A DNA stretch of 64,000 bases from Teichococcus wenyumeiae (lineage in GTDB: Bacteria; Pseudomonadota; Alphaproteobacteria; Acetobacterales; Acetobacteraceae). Below, one piece after another: positions 1-7,470 of this stretch. The position numbers and the translations under genes are program-made. Location: the NCBI RefSeq assembly GCF_003696345.1, contig NZ_RFLX01000008.1, forward strand, positions 1 to 64,000, given 5' to 3'. The first letter of the stretch is position 1. The number at the start of each line of letters is the position of its first letter. The notes beneath the pieces were generated by a model. The model saw only the letters and a list, made by a program, of their open reading frames with translations. It was not told the origin of the DNA and did not search any database.

Positions 1-117
1 GAGGGCAAGATCAACATCGATGACCTGATCACCCACACCATGCCGCTCGAGCAGATCAACGAGGGCTTCGACCTCATGACCCGTGGCGAGAGCATCCGCG
101 GCGTCGTGATCTACTGA
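1..117 (+). CDS. Zinc-dependent alcohol dehydrogenase, C-terminal end (partial)
   Basis: The window opens inside this gene; only the last 38 codons before a TGA are present. The end of the protein, with MPLEQINEGFDLM followed by GESIRGVVIY, is the usual C-terminus of class III zinc alcohol dehydrogenases, including S-(hydroxymethyl)glutathione dehydrogenases. No catalytic or zinc-binding residues are visible, so the substrate cannot be fixed. The family oxidises alcohols with NAD+ in the cytoplasm; class III members detoxify formaldehyde through glutathione. Confidence 0.75.
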   Translation, partial: EGKINIDDLITHTMPLEQINEGFDLMTRGESIRGVVIY

Positions 118-214
118 GCCATGCCCCGACCTGGGGCCAGAGGCGCGGCGGGGAACCTTCCCCGCCGCGCCACGTTCCTGCTGCTGGATGACACGGCAGT
201 AAGGAATCATGTCG

Positions 215-685
215 ATGAAGAACCGTATCGCCGCCGCCGGCCTCGCCCTGGCCCTGCTGGCTGCCCCTGCCCTGGCTCCCGCCGCGCATGCCGCCGACCG
301 CCGCCCCACCGAGGCCGAGGCCAGCCGCATCACCGAGGTGCTGCGCGCCCAAGGCTACCGCGACTGGCGCGGCATCGAGCTGGATGACGGCATCTGGGAA
401 GTGGACGATGCCGTGGCCTCCGATGGCAGCCGCCGCGACGTGCGCGTGACGCCGGATGACTACACGATCATCGCGCGCGGCACCGAGAACCGCCTGGCCA
501 ATATTGAGGAAGCCGCCCGCATCGGCGACGCACTGAAGCGCGAAGGCTTCGAGCGCTACGAGACCGCCAAGCTGGACGACGGCCTGTGGAAGATCGACAA
601 TGCCGTGCGCGCGGACGGCAGCCGCTACGACCTGACGCTGGTGCCGGAGACCCTGCGCATCCTGCACCGCGACCGGGAAGGCTGA
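215..685 (+). CDS. Secreted protein with two PepSY-like repeats
   Basis: The protein begins with a Sec signal peptide (MKNRIAAAG, a hydrophobic stretch, cleavage near AHA-AD). It then has two homologous copies of about 55 residues. Each contains an RI..LR..G helix followed by a strand segment, GIWEVDDAVASDGSRRDV in the first and GLWKIDNAVRADGSRYDL in the second, as in PepSY-type domains. An in-frame ATG at 209 lies only 3 nt after AAGGA (201-205); the ATG at 215 has 9 nt and gives a cleaner signal peptide, so it is preferred. PepSY domains are often protease-inhibitory or regulatory, but the role here is unknown. It lies 7 bp before the next gene. Confidence 0.75.
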   Translation: MKNRIAAAGLALALLAAPALAPAAHAADRRPTEAEASRITEVLRAQGYRDWRGIELDDGIWEVDDAVASDGSRRDVRVTPDDYTIIARGTENRLANIEEAARIGDALKREGFERYETAKLDDGLWKIDNAVRADGSRYDLTLVPETLRILHRDREG

Positions 686-692
686 GCCACGC

Positions 693-1124
693 ATGTCCGC
701 TGACGGAATGACCGACGAAGCGATCCGCGTCCTGCTGATGAACACGCAGCGGATCGCCGTGGTGGGGGCCTCGGCCAATCCATCGCGCCCATCCTTCGGC
801 GTCACCGGCTTCCTGGTGGACCGGGGCTTCGACGTGACGCCGGTCAATCCGGGGCTGGCGGGGCAGCAGTTGCATGGCAGCACCGTCGCGGCTTCCCTGG
901 CCGAGGCCGGCAAGCTCGACATGGTGGATATCTTCCGCCGCAGCGAGGAAGTCGGGCCGGTGGTGGACGAAGCCATCCGGCTCGGCGCCCGCACGGTCTG
1001 GATGCAGCTCGGCATCGTCGATGCCGCCGCCGCCGCGCGGGCACGGGAAGCCGGGCTGACGGTGGTGATGGACCGCTGCCCCTTGATCGAGTGGCGCCGG
1101 CTGGGAATGGCCATGAGCGCCTGA
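693..1124 (+). CDS. CoA-binding domain protein (YccU type)
   Basis: This 143-residue protein is a single Rossmann-like CoA_binding_2 domain. IAVVGASANPSRPS near residues 20-34 is the nucleotide-loop signature. VDIFRR, VWMQLGI and the late MDRCPLIE motif (family form DRC.(K/M)IE) match the YccU/YneT group. These small cytoplasmic proteins bind CoA or acyl-CoA; no enzymatic role is established. It starts 7 bp after the PepSY protein and may share its transcript. Confidence 0.85.
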   Translation: MSADGMTDEAIRVLLMNTQRIAVVGASANPSRPSFGVTGFLVDRGFDVTPVNPGLAGQQLHGSTVAASLAEAGKLDMVDIFRRSEEVGPVVDEAIRLGARTVWMQLGIVDAAAAARAREAGLTVVMDRCPLIEWRRLGMAMSA

Positions 1125-1270
1125 AGCTGGGCGCTTCATGACAAAAGATTGCTGGAAGTTAATCTACGCTTGAACTCAGCCCGGTGCTGCGCCAAGTCCC
1201 TTGGCATGTGGTGGGCTATGCCCGCCGCTTGCCGACCATCGTCTGGAAAGGCCCCGCGAGGGGAAGGGAC

Positions 1271-2044
1271 ATGACCGAAGAAGAACGCCGCATCATCTCC
1301 GCCTTTATTGAGCGTATGGCGGGTGTGGCCGCCCCGCAGCAGCCCGCCTCCCCCTGGGGCGGCAGCAGCGTGCCCTCCGTCCAGTCCCGTCCGCCGCTGC
1401 CGCCGGTGGACCCCGAGGCCGACCGCCTGATCGGCGACCTCTTCGCGCGTTATCCGGAGGCGCGCTACCGCCTGACCCAGACCGCCTTTGTGCAGGAACA
1501 TGCGCTGGTGCAGGCGCAGAACCGCATCCAGGAGCTGGAATGGCAACTGGAGAACACCAAGCGCCAGGCCCAGGCCGCGCAGCAGAACACCAGCCGCGGC
1601 GGCCTCTTCGGCGGCATGTTCGGCGGTGGCGGCCAGCAGCAGCGCCCGGTGCCGATGACGCCGCCGCCGCAGCCGATCCAGCCGCCCATGGGCTCCCAGC
1701 CCGGCATGATGCAGGGCCGTGGCGGCTCCGGCTTCCTCGGCTCCGCCCTGACCACGGCGGCGGGCGTCGCCGGCGGCATGGTGCTGGGCAATGCGCTGAT
1801 GGGCATGTTCTCCGGCGGCGCGGCGGAAGCCGCGACCACAGCGGCGACCGATGCAGCCGGCGCCGCCGGTGACTTCGCGCAGGAAGCGGTGCCGGCCGCC
1901 AGCCCCTGGACCGATCCGGGCCAGGATGCCGCCACCGATGCCGGCTACCAGGATGCCGCGCCCTTCGACGACAATGGCGGCTGGAACAACGACGCCGGTG
2001 CCGATGGCGGCTTCGACGACGCCGGCTACGACGAGGACATCTAA
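1271..2044 (+). CDS. DUF2076 family protein
   Basis: The first 100 residues carry the DUF2076 pattern: MTEEERRIISAFIERM, then DRLIGDLFARYPEARYRLTQ and the helical stretch EHALVQAQNRIQELEWQLE. A glycine/glutamine/proline-rich middle with FGGMFGGGG, a short hydrophobic Ala/Gly segment and an acidic Asp/Gly/Ala tail follow. An ATG further upstream (1184) is in frame, but the ATG at 1271 follows GAGGGGAAGGG and begins the conserved domain, so it is chosen. The product is 257 residues, normal for the family. DUF2076 proteins are described as periplasmic sensors, but there is no signal peptide here and the function is unknown. The gene converges on the next with a 4-nt overlap. Confidence 0.82.
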   Translation: MTEEERRIISAFIERMAGVAAPQQPASPWGGSSVPSVQSRPPLPPVDPEADRLIGDLFARYPEARYRLTQTAFVQEHALVQAQNRIQELEWQLENTKRQAQAAQQNTSRGGLFGGMFGGGGQQQRPVPMTPPPQPIQPPMGSQPGMMQGRGGSGFLGSALTTAAGVAGGMVLGNALMGMFSGGAAEAATTAATDAAGAAGDFAQEAVPAASPWTDPGQDAATDAGYQDAAPFDDNGGWNNDAGADGGFDDAGYDEDI

Positions 2045-2913
2045 GAGGACACGGCAGGGGCCGCGCGGCGGCCCCTGCCCCCCGTCGCAGCCAGCAGGCC
2101 GCCGCCCGCCACCAGCAACGCGGCGGCCAGCACGCGCCAGCCCGCCTGCCCTTCCCCCGCCGCCAGCAGCAGCAGGGTGGAGGCGATCGGCACGGCATAG
2201 GCCAGGGTGCCGAGCAGGCGCGGGTCGCCGCGCTTCATGCCGATATCCCACAGCAAAAAGGCCGCGCCCAGCGGCCCCAGCCCCATCAGCAGCACCGCGC
2301 CGGCCTGGCGCAGGTCCGGCCAGACCGTGGGCTCGAAGAGCAGATGCGCCGCGCCCGCCAGCAGCGCCGCGCCCAGGCAGAAGCCCGCCACCGCCTCGGT
2401 CGGCACCGCCGCCATGCGCCGCGCGGTGACGGAATAGAGTGCCCAGACCAGCGCCCCCGCCGCCGCGCAGAGAAAGCCCGGCATGGCCCCGGCCGGGAAG
2501 CCCGCCCCGCCGCCCACCAGCAGCGCGCAGCCGGCGAAGCCCAGCATCACCCCCACCAGCCGCGCCGCCCCCAGTGCCATCCCCAACAGCGGGGCCGAGA
2601 GCAGCACGATCAGCAGCGGCCAGAGGTAGTTCAGCAGATTGGCCTCCACCGCCGGCGCCAGCGCCAGGGCGGCGAAATACAGCGCGTGGTAGCCGAACAG
2701 CCCGCCCACGCCATGAGCCCAGGCCAGGCCGCCTTGCCGCAGCAGGCCGAGGCGCCCGCGCGCCGCCACCACCAGCAGCGCCGCGAGGCCGCCCACCGCC
2801 ATGCCCATCGCCGTCATCTGCAAGGGCGGGATGCCGGCGGCCAGCCGCGCCAGCACCCCGAGGAAAGCCCAGAGAGCCAGGGCGCCGCAGCCGGCGAAGT
2901 CGTGACGGCTCAT
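2041..2913 (-). CDS. DMT/EamA transporter, YddG-like amino acid exporter
   Basis: This 290-residue membrane protein has about ten hydrophobic segments in two EamA halves. The first half contains GYHALYFAALALAPAVEANLLNYLWPLLIVL, split here as two stretches around ANLLNYLWP. That NYLWP motif is typical of YddG-type aromatic amino acid exporters of the DMT superfamily. The second half contains ALVWALYSVTARR and LWDIGMKRGDP. The start at 2913 (MSRHDFAG) is chosen over one 16 codons upstream because it begins the first helix directly. Export of aromatic amino acids or related compounds is inference from family resemblance. Confidence 0.8.
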   Translation of the reverse strand: MSRHDFAGCGALALWAFLGVLARLAAGIPPLQMTAMGMAVGGLAALLVVAARGRLGLLRQGGLAWAHGVGGLFGYHALYFAALALAPAVEANLLNYLWPLLIVLLSAPLLGMALGAARLVGVMLGFAGCALLVGGGAGFPAGAMPGFLCAAAGALVWALYSVTARRMAAVPTEAVAGFCLGAALLAGAAHLLFEPTVWPDLRQAGAVLLMGLGPLGAAFLLWDIGMKRGDPRLLGTLAYAVPIASTLLLLAAGEGQAGWRVLAAALLVAGGGLLAATGGRGRRAAPAVSS

Positions 2914-2991
2914 GCCGGCAGGCCCAGCCCGGCCACGGCAACCCAGCGCGGGCTGGAGCATTGATGCGGCAGTGACGAAGGAACTTCCGCC

Positions 2992-3345
2992 ATGGGTTTT
3001 CTGGTCCGCACCCTGATCACCGCCTTCGCCTTCTGGGTCGCCGAGCTGCTGATCGAGGGCATCAGCTTCACCGGCCCGTTCAATATGTTCATCGCCGCCA
3101 TCATCTTCGGCCTGGTGAATGCGCTGGTCCGCCCGGTGGTCGCGCTGCTGTCGCTGCCGCTGACGGTGCTGACGCTGGGCCTCTTCACCCTGGTGGTGAA
3201 TGCGCTGATGTTCGCCATCACGGCGGGGCTGATGCCGGGCATGCGCGTCTCCGGCTTCGGGGCGGCCTTCTTCGGGGCCATCATCGTCTGGCTTGTGTCC
3301 TGGGCCGTCAACCGCCTGGTCGTGGACCGCGCCGCGGTGCGCTGA
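2992..3345 (+). CDS. Phage holin family 4 / YvlD-like small membrane protein
   Basis: This 117-residue protein has four hydrophobic segments. The central signature FGLVNALVRPVV, followed by a Leu-rich helix and VVNALMFAITAGL, is that of the Phage_holin_4_2 (YvlD) family. Despite the family name these are common chromosomal inner-membrane proteins and nothing phage-like is nearby. The start follows GAAGGAAC. Function is unknown; in other bacteria homologues are linked to envelope stress. Confidence 0.85.
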   Translation: MGFLVRTLITAFAFWVAELLIEGISFTGPFNMFIAAIIFGLVNALVRPVVALLSLPLTVLTLGLFTLVVNALMFAITAGLMPGMRVSGFGAAFFGAIIVWLVSWAVNRLVVDRAAVR

Positions 3346-3353
3346 AACAACAC

Positions 3354-3381
3354 GGCCCGGGCGGAGCGATCCACCCGGGCC
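3354..3381. terminator. Inverted repeat between convergent genes
   Basis: GGCCCGGG (3354-3361) pairs exactly with CCCGGGCC (3374-3381) across a 12-nt loop. It sits between the stop of the YvlD-like gene and the stop of phbB, where a two-way terminator is expected. There is no clear T tract, so efficiency is uncertain. Confidence 0.5.
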
Positions 3382-3405
3382 TGAATATCCTGCTGGGCGG
3401 CCGCC

Positions 3406-4128
3406 TCAGTACATGTGCTGGCCGCCGTTGATCGAGAGCGTGGAGCCGGTGATGAAATCGGCATCGTCGGCGGTCAGGAAGCAGACGCCGCGGGCGATAT
3501 CCTCCGCATGGCCCAGCCGCCCGACCGGAATGCGGGCGATGATCTTCTGCAGCACATCCTCCGGCACCGCGCGCACCATCTCGGTATCCACATAGCCGGG
3601 GGCGATGGCGTTGACGGTGATGCCTGACCGTGCGCCTTCCTGCGCCAGGGCCTTGGTGAAGCCGTGGATGCCGGACTTGGCGGCGGCATAGTTCACCTGG
3701 CCATACTGCCCGGCCTGCCCGTTGATCGAGCCGATATTGACGATGCGGCCGAACTTCCGGCTGCTCATCCCGTCCCAGACCAGCTTGGCGAGGTTGAAGC
3801 AGGAGCCGAGATTGGTATCGATCACCGCGTCCCACATCTCGCGGTCCATGCGCTTCATGGTCCCGTCGCGCGTGATGCCCGCGTTGTTCACCAGGATCTC
3901 GATGGGCCCGTGCTCGGCTTCGACCTTGGCCACCGCTGCACGGCAGGCCTCGAAATCCGAGACATCGAACTTGATGGTCGGGATGCCTGTCCGTTCCGTG
4001 AAGGCCGCCGCCGCGGCATCATTGCCGGCATAAGAGGCGACGACCTTGCGGCCCGCCTTCAGCAGCTCCTCACTGATGGCGGCGCCGATACCACGCTGTC
4101 CGCCGGTGACCAGAGCCAGTCGAGCCAT
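3406..4128 (-). CDS. phbB: Acetoacetyl-CoA reductase
   Basis: This is a 240-residue classical short-chain dehydrogenase. It has the NADPH-binding TGGQRGIG near the N-terminus, NNAG in the middle, and the catalytic Ser and YAAAK motif (NIGSINGQAGQYGQVNYAAAK, catalytic Tyr and Lys). GQAGQYGQVNY and the C-terminal GSTLSINGGQHMY are hallmarks of PhbB/PhaB, which reduces acetoacetyl-CoA to (R)-3-hydroxybutyryl-CoA for polyhydroxybutyrate synthesis. The start at 4128 (MARLALVTGG) is chosen over an ATG 8 codons upstream because AGGAGGATAT precedes it. No phaA or phaC is adjacent. Confidence 0.92.
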   Translation of the reverse strand: MARLALVTGGQRGIGAAISEELLKAGRKVVASYAGNDAAAAAFTERTGIPTIKFDVSDFEACRAAVAKVEAEHGPIEILVNNAGITRDGTMKRMDREMWDAVIDTNLGSCFNLAKLVWDGMSSRKFGRIVNIGSINGQAGQYGQVNYAAAKSGIHGFTKALAQEGARSGITVNAIAPGYVDTEMVRAVPEDVLQKIIARIPVGRLGHAEDIARGVCFLTADDADFITGSTLSINGGQHMY

Positions 4129-4174
4129 GGCGATATCCTCCTGTTGCAGCACTTGTTGTAGCCGCGCCGGCCGC

Positions 4175-5188
4175 TCAGCGCAGAGGGAGAGCGTACATCA
4201 ACCCGCCGCGAGTCCAGAGGTTGTTCATGCCGCGATCCAAACGAATCGGCGACTCCGCACCCAGGTTGCGGGAGAAGCTTTCCCCGTAGTTGCCCACCTG
4301 CCGGATCACCTGGAAGGCCCAGTCCTCCGGCAGCCCCAGCGCCTTGCCGAATCCGGGCGTGACGCCCAGCAGCCGCTGGATGTTCGGGTCCTGGCTGCTC
4401 TTCATCTCCGCCACATTGGTGCGGGTGATGCCCAACTCCTCCGCCTCGACCATGGCGGAGAAGGTCCAGAAGACGATGTCGCGCCATTCCTCGTCGCCAT
4501 GCCGCACCATGGGGCCGAGCGGTTCCTTGCTGATGCGCTCAGGCAGGATGAGATGCTCTTCCGGCGCACGGATGGCGGAAACGCGCAGCGCCGCCAGCTG
4601 CGAGGCATCGGTGGTCATGGCATCGCAGCGGCCGGACTGGTAGGCGGTGGTCATCTCGTCCATCGAGCCCAGCACCACCGGCTGCACGCGGATCTTCTCG
4701 CGCCGCGCCCAGTCTCCCAGGTTCAACTCGCTGGTGGAGCCGGGCAGCACGCAGACGGTGGCGCCGTCCAGCTGCTTCGCGGCGGCGATGCCGGAGGCCC
4801 TGGACACCATGAAGCCCTGGCCGTCGTAGAAGTTCACGCCCGCCATGTTGAAACCGAGCGAGGTATCGCGCAGCAGCGTCTGCGTCACATTGCGCGCCAG
4901 CACATCCACCTCGCCCGATTGCAGGGCGACGAAGCGCGTCTGGTAGGTGGTGGGCACGAAGCGCACCTTGCCGGCATCGCCCAGCGTGGCGGCGGCGATG
5001 GCGCGGCAGAAGTCGGCATCCAGCCCCTGGAACTCGCCCCTGCTATCCGGCGCCGAGAAACCGGCGACACCGGAATTGACGCCGCAGACCAATTGCCCGC
5101 GCGCCTTCACCGCTTCCAGCGTCGGCCCCGCCAGGGCGGGCAGCGCCGCCGCCAGCAGCGGCAGTGCCGCCAACAGGGTCCTGAACAT
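4175..5188 (-). CDS. Amino-acid ABC transporter substrate-binding protein (AapJ-like), orphan copy 1
   Basis: A signal peptide (MFRTLLAALPLLAAALPALA) precedes a bacterial extracellular solute-binding protein family 3 domain. GQLVCGVNSGVAGFSAPDS, GLDADFCRAIAAATLGD and LQSGEVDVLARN are AapJ/BztA signatures, as is the terminal NNLWTRGG. Such proteins bind L-amino acids in the periplasm and deliver them to a two-permease ABC importer, none of which is nearby. The start at 5188 has GGAGGG with 6-nt spacing; the ATG at 5194 would leave no spacer. It is a diverged paralogue of the genes at 19144 and 20242. Confidence 0.88.
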   Translation of the reverse strand: MFRTLLAALPLLAAALPALAGPTLEAVKARGQLVCGVNSGVAGFSAPDSRGEFQGLDADFCRAIAAATLGDAGKVRFVPTTYQTRFVALQSGEVDVLARNVTQTLLRDTSLGFNMAGVNFYDGQGFMVSRASGIAAAKQLDGATVCVLPGSTSELNLGDWARREKIRVQPVVLGSMDEMTTAYQSGRCDAMTTDASQLAALRVSAIRAPEEHLILPERISKEPLGPMVRHGDEEWRDIVFWTFSAMVEAEELGITRTNVAEMKSSQDPNIQRLLGVTPGFGKALGLPEDWAFQVIRQVGNYGESFSRNLGAESPIRLDRGMNNLWTRGGLMYALPLR

Positions 5189-5271
5189 GCGCATCCCTCC
5201 GGCTCCCGCCATCCATGCCACAGCGTATGGTCTGCATTGCATTCTGGCTATGGGTCCGGAAGAAAGATTGC

Positions 5272-5297
5272 GCTTGCGATAATGATCTTCCGCAAGC
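5272..5297. promoter_or_regulatory. Inverted repeat in the divergent intergenic region
   Basis: GCTTGCG (5272-5278) and CGCAAGC (5291-5297) form a perfect 7-bp inverted repeat with a 12-nt AT-rich centre. It lies between the minus-strand binding-protein gene and the plus-strand small gene at 5356, in an unusually AT-rich stretch. It could be a repressor operator or a small hairpin. The binding factor is unknown. Confidence 0.35.
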
Positions 5298-5355
5298 TAG
5301 GTCACGTTTACGTTACTATTTCATTCCGTGTTAACGCCCGTGCCGAGAGGCTTCC

Positions 5356-5565
5356 ATGGCGACATCCTATCCCCCGCGCGGCATCCAGAAGCGCGCCGAT
5401 CAGAACGCCCTGCTGTTGATGCTGGGCTATGTGGAGGCGGAATGCCGCGCGCTGGGGGCCGAGGAAGCCGCCCGCCACATCGCCCAGGCGCAGAGCCTGC
5501 TGGATGCGCTGGCGGAGCCGGAGCGGAATGCCCTGATGAAGGCCACCGTCTGCGGCCGGGCCTGA
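5356..5565 (+). CDS. Small uncharacterised protein, tandem copy 1
   Basis: This 69-residue helical protein was not recognised as a known family. Its core (MLGYVEAECRALGAEEAARH, then IAQAQSLLDAL) is clearly related to the next gene, which has LLGHAERCCQDLGSEEAAAL, then VAQAMALLARD. Shared features are a Leu-rich helix, a pair of charged/Cys positions, the LG(A/S)EEAA turn and an AQ..(S/A)LL helix. There is no signal peptide or membrane segment. GAGAGG upstream is a weak ribosome site. It is followed by its paralogue after 86 bp. Confidence 0.65.
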   Translation: MATSYPPRGIQKRADQNALLLMLGYVEAECRALGAEEAARHIAQAQSLLDALAEPERNALMKATVCGRA

Positions 5566-5651
5566 GACATTCCCGCCGATTTTCCTTGGCCGGCTTCATC
5601 CAATGGTTTAAGCCGCGCCCACCCCAACATCAGCCACCGGTGAACCCTGCC

Positions 5652-5840
5652 ATGGACACCCCGATCGCCGCGGTTCTCTGGACCGAGCAGGCCCTTCGCG
5701 ACCTTTCCTCCGTGATGCGCCTTCTGGGCCACGCGGAACGCTGCTGCCAGGACCTGGGCTCGGAGGAAGCGGCGGCGCTGGTGGCGCAGGCCATGGCGCT
5801 GCTGGCGCGCGACGGCGCCGCGCGCAAGATGGCGGCCTGA
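5652..5840 (+). CDS. Small uncharacterised protein, tandem copy 2
   Basis: This 62-residue protein is homologous to the product at 5356 through the LG(A/S)EEAA core and the following Ala/Leu helix. The upstream in-frame extension has a composition matching an out-of-frame shadow, so the start is placed at ATG 5652. The upstream GAACC is a poor ribosome site. Two adjacent diverged copies imply an old duplication and a selected function, which is unknown; helical pairing or heterodimer formation is possible. It converges on metW 19 bp away. Confidence 0.6.
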   Translation: MDTPIAAVLWTEQALRDLSSVMRLLGHAERCCQDLGSEEAAALVAQAMALLARDGAARKMAA

Positions 5841-5859
5841 GGCCCCGGGCGCCGGCGCC

Positions 5860-6510
5860 TCAGCCGGCGCGGCGCAGCTGGAACAGCGCCTGCTCGCCAA
5901 ACAGGTTGGCCAGGCGGATGGAACGCTCCCAGGGCGCCTTCAGCCCGCGCTCATCCACCGCCAGCCAGCGCTCGACCGTGTAGCCATCCATGGCGCAGAG
6001 GTCGAAGAAGTCCAGCAGCGTGCAGGGATGGATATTGGGCGTCTCGTGCCAGGGGCGGCCCCAGGTTTCCGTCATCGGCATGCGGCCGGTCAGCAGCAGC
6101 TTCATCCGCACTTCCCAATGGCCGAAATTCGGGAAGGAGACGATGGCGTGCCGGCCGATTCGCAGCATCTGCCGCAGCACCTCGCGCGGCTTCTCCACCG
6201 CATGGATGGTGCGGGAGAGCACGACGTAATCGAAGGCGCCGTCGGGATAGAAGGCGAGGTCGTTGTCGGCATCGCCATGGATCACCGCCAGCCCCTGCGC
6301 CACGGCGGCGGTGGCCTGGGCCATGTCAATCTCGATGCCGCGGGCATCGGCGCCCTTCTCGCGCGTCAGGTGCTCCAGCAGCGCGCCGTCGCCGCAGCCG
6401 ATATCCAGCACGCGCGCGCCGGGCGGGATCATCTCCGCGATCAGCCGCAGGTCGAGCCGCATATTCTTGGCGACGTAGCGGATGGGGGTCGAAGGATCGG
6501 GCACGGGCAA
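5860..6510 (-). CDS. metW: Methionine biosynthesis protein MetW
   Basis: This 216-residue class I methyltransferase-fold protein has ARVLDIGCGDG as motif I, followed by GIEIDMAQ, the conserved SRTIHAVEKP and SFPNFGHW. NIHPCTLLDFFDLC and the late RWLAVD are typical of MetW. MetW acts with the homoserine O-acyltransferase MetX in methionine synthesis and is normally adjacent to metX. Here one gene (6675) is inserted between them on the same strand. Confidence 0.92.
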   Translation of the reverse strand: MPVPDPSTPIRYVAKNMRLDLRLIAEMIPPGARVLDIGCGDGALLEHLTREKGADARGIEIDMAQATAAVAQGLAVIHGDADNDLAFYPDGAFDYVVLSRTIHAVEKPREVLRQMLRIGRHAIVSFPNFGHWEVRMKLLLTGRMPMTETWGRPWHETPNIHPCTLLDFFDLCAMDGYTVERWLAVDERGLKAPWERSIRLANLFGEQALFQLRRAG

Positions 6511-6674
6511 GGGGATCCAGCGGAAAGCGGTGCCCTTTCTATACCGGCCATGCGCGCCGGGGGCGAGGCCCCGGCAAGAAACAGGGGGCGGAGCCTCCCC
6601 GGCCCCGCCCCCCGCATCTGCCGTTCCGGAGCCTGTGTGGCGGCCCCGGAGTCGTGTCAGGCCCGCAGGTCCGC

Positions 6675-7337
6675 TCAGCGCATCACGCTGTCCAGGAGCT
6701 GCAGGGCGCTGTTGCGGTCGCCGCGCTGGGCGGCGACGCGGGCCTCGCTGATGGGGCGCATGTCGGCGCGATCGACGCCGCTGTTCAGCATGTGAGTCTC
6801 GGCCTGCTCCAGCGAGGAAGCAGCGGCGGCATATCGGCCGCGCTGTAGCGAGGTGCGGGCGCTGTTCAGCAGCGGGCGCACCTGGCTGGCCACCGCGGCA
6901 TTGGAGGCATTGGCCGCCGGGGTGCCGCGCATGCCGGGGCGGGCGCGGTTCTGGCTGGCCGCTTCCTGCATGGCGCTGCTGTCGGTGCTGCTGGTATCGC
7001 CCGGCACCTGGCCGCCATAGCTGATCACGGGCTGGCCATCGCGGTTGTCGATGATGCGCGGCGTGCCGCCATCCTGCACGCCGGCGCCGCGCGGGCCGGA
7101 ATACTGGATCACCGGCTGGCCATCGCGGTTGTCGATGATGCGCGGCGTGCCGTTGCTGGTCGGCGCCATGCCGTCCGGGGACTGCCGCACGAAGTTCTCG
7201 ATATTGGTGTCACCGGCGCCGGCGCTGCCGTTGCCGCCGCTGCCGCTGCCGCTGCCGGTTCCCTGCGCCAGGGCCGGCGCGGCGGCACCGATGGCGAGCA
7301 CCGCTACCGCCGCGGTCAGGGCATTCCTGATGGACAT
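6675..7337 (-). CDS. Secreted protein with a tandem GTPRIIDNRDGQPVI repeat
   Basis: A signal peptide ending ALAQ is followed by a Gly/Ser/Asn linker and two exact copies of GTPRIIDNRDGQPVI spaced 28 residues apart. A Gln/Ala-rich linker and a C-terminal helical region (QVRPLLNSARTSLQRGRYAA, then AAASSLEQAETHML) follow, the latter resembling TPR-like helical pairs. The protein is 220 residues and the overall family was not recognised. It lies between metX and metW in the same direction but looks like an envelope protein rather than a biosynthetic enzyme. Confidence 0.75.
   Translation of the reverse strand: MSIRNALTAAVAVLAIGAAAPALAQGTGSGSGSGGNGSAGAGDTNIENFVRQSPDGMAPTSNGTPRIIDNRDGQPVIQYSGPRGAGVQDGGTPRIIDNRDGQPVISYGGQVPGDTSSTDSSAMQEAASQNRARPGMRGTPAANASNAAVASQVRPLLNSARTSLQRGRYAAAASSLEQAETHMLNSGVDRADMRPISEARVAAQRGDRNSALQLLDSVMR
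7030..7152 (-). repeat. In-gene direct repeat, 39-bp identity, 84-bp period
   Basis: Positions 7030-7068 and 7114-7152 are identical over 39 bp and 84 bp (28 codons) apart. They encode the repeated GTPRIIDNRDGQPV segment of the secreted protein at 6675. Identity at the DNA level, third positions included, points to recent duplication or gene conversion. Confidence 0.9.
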
Positions 7338-7470
7338 GAATACTTCTCCGTCTGTTCTCGACCTGCGCGACGCATCCGGGGAAGATGCGGCGCACCATGT
7401 TCGTTCCGGTCCTTGAACGCCGAGGAGATGGCTCGGTTTTCAACAAACGATTGCGGTGTTGTCATAAGCG

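Noticed and set aside
2992-3345. Phage remnant suggested by the holin family name
   Set aside because: Family 4 holin-like proteins are ordinary chromosomal membrane proteins and no other phage gene or attachment site is near.
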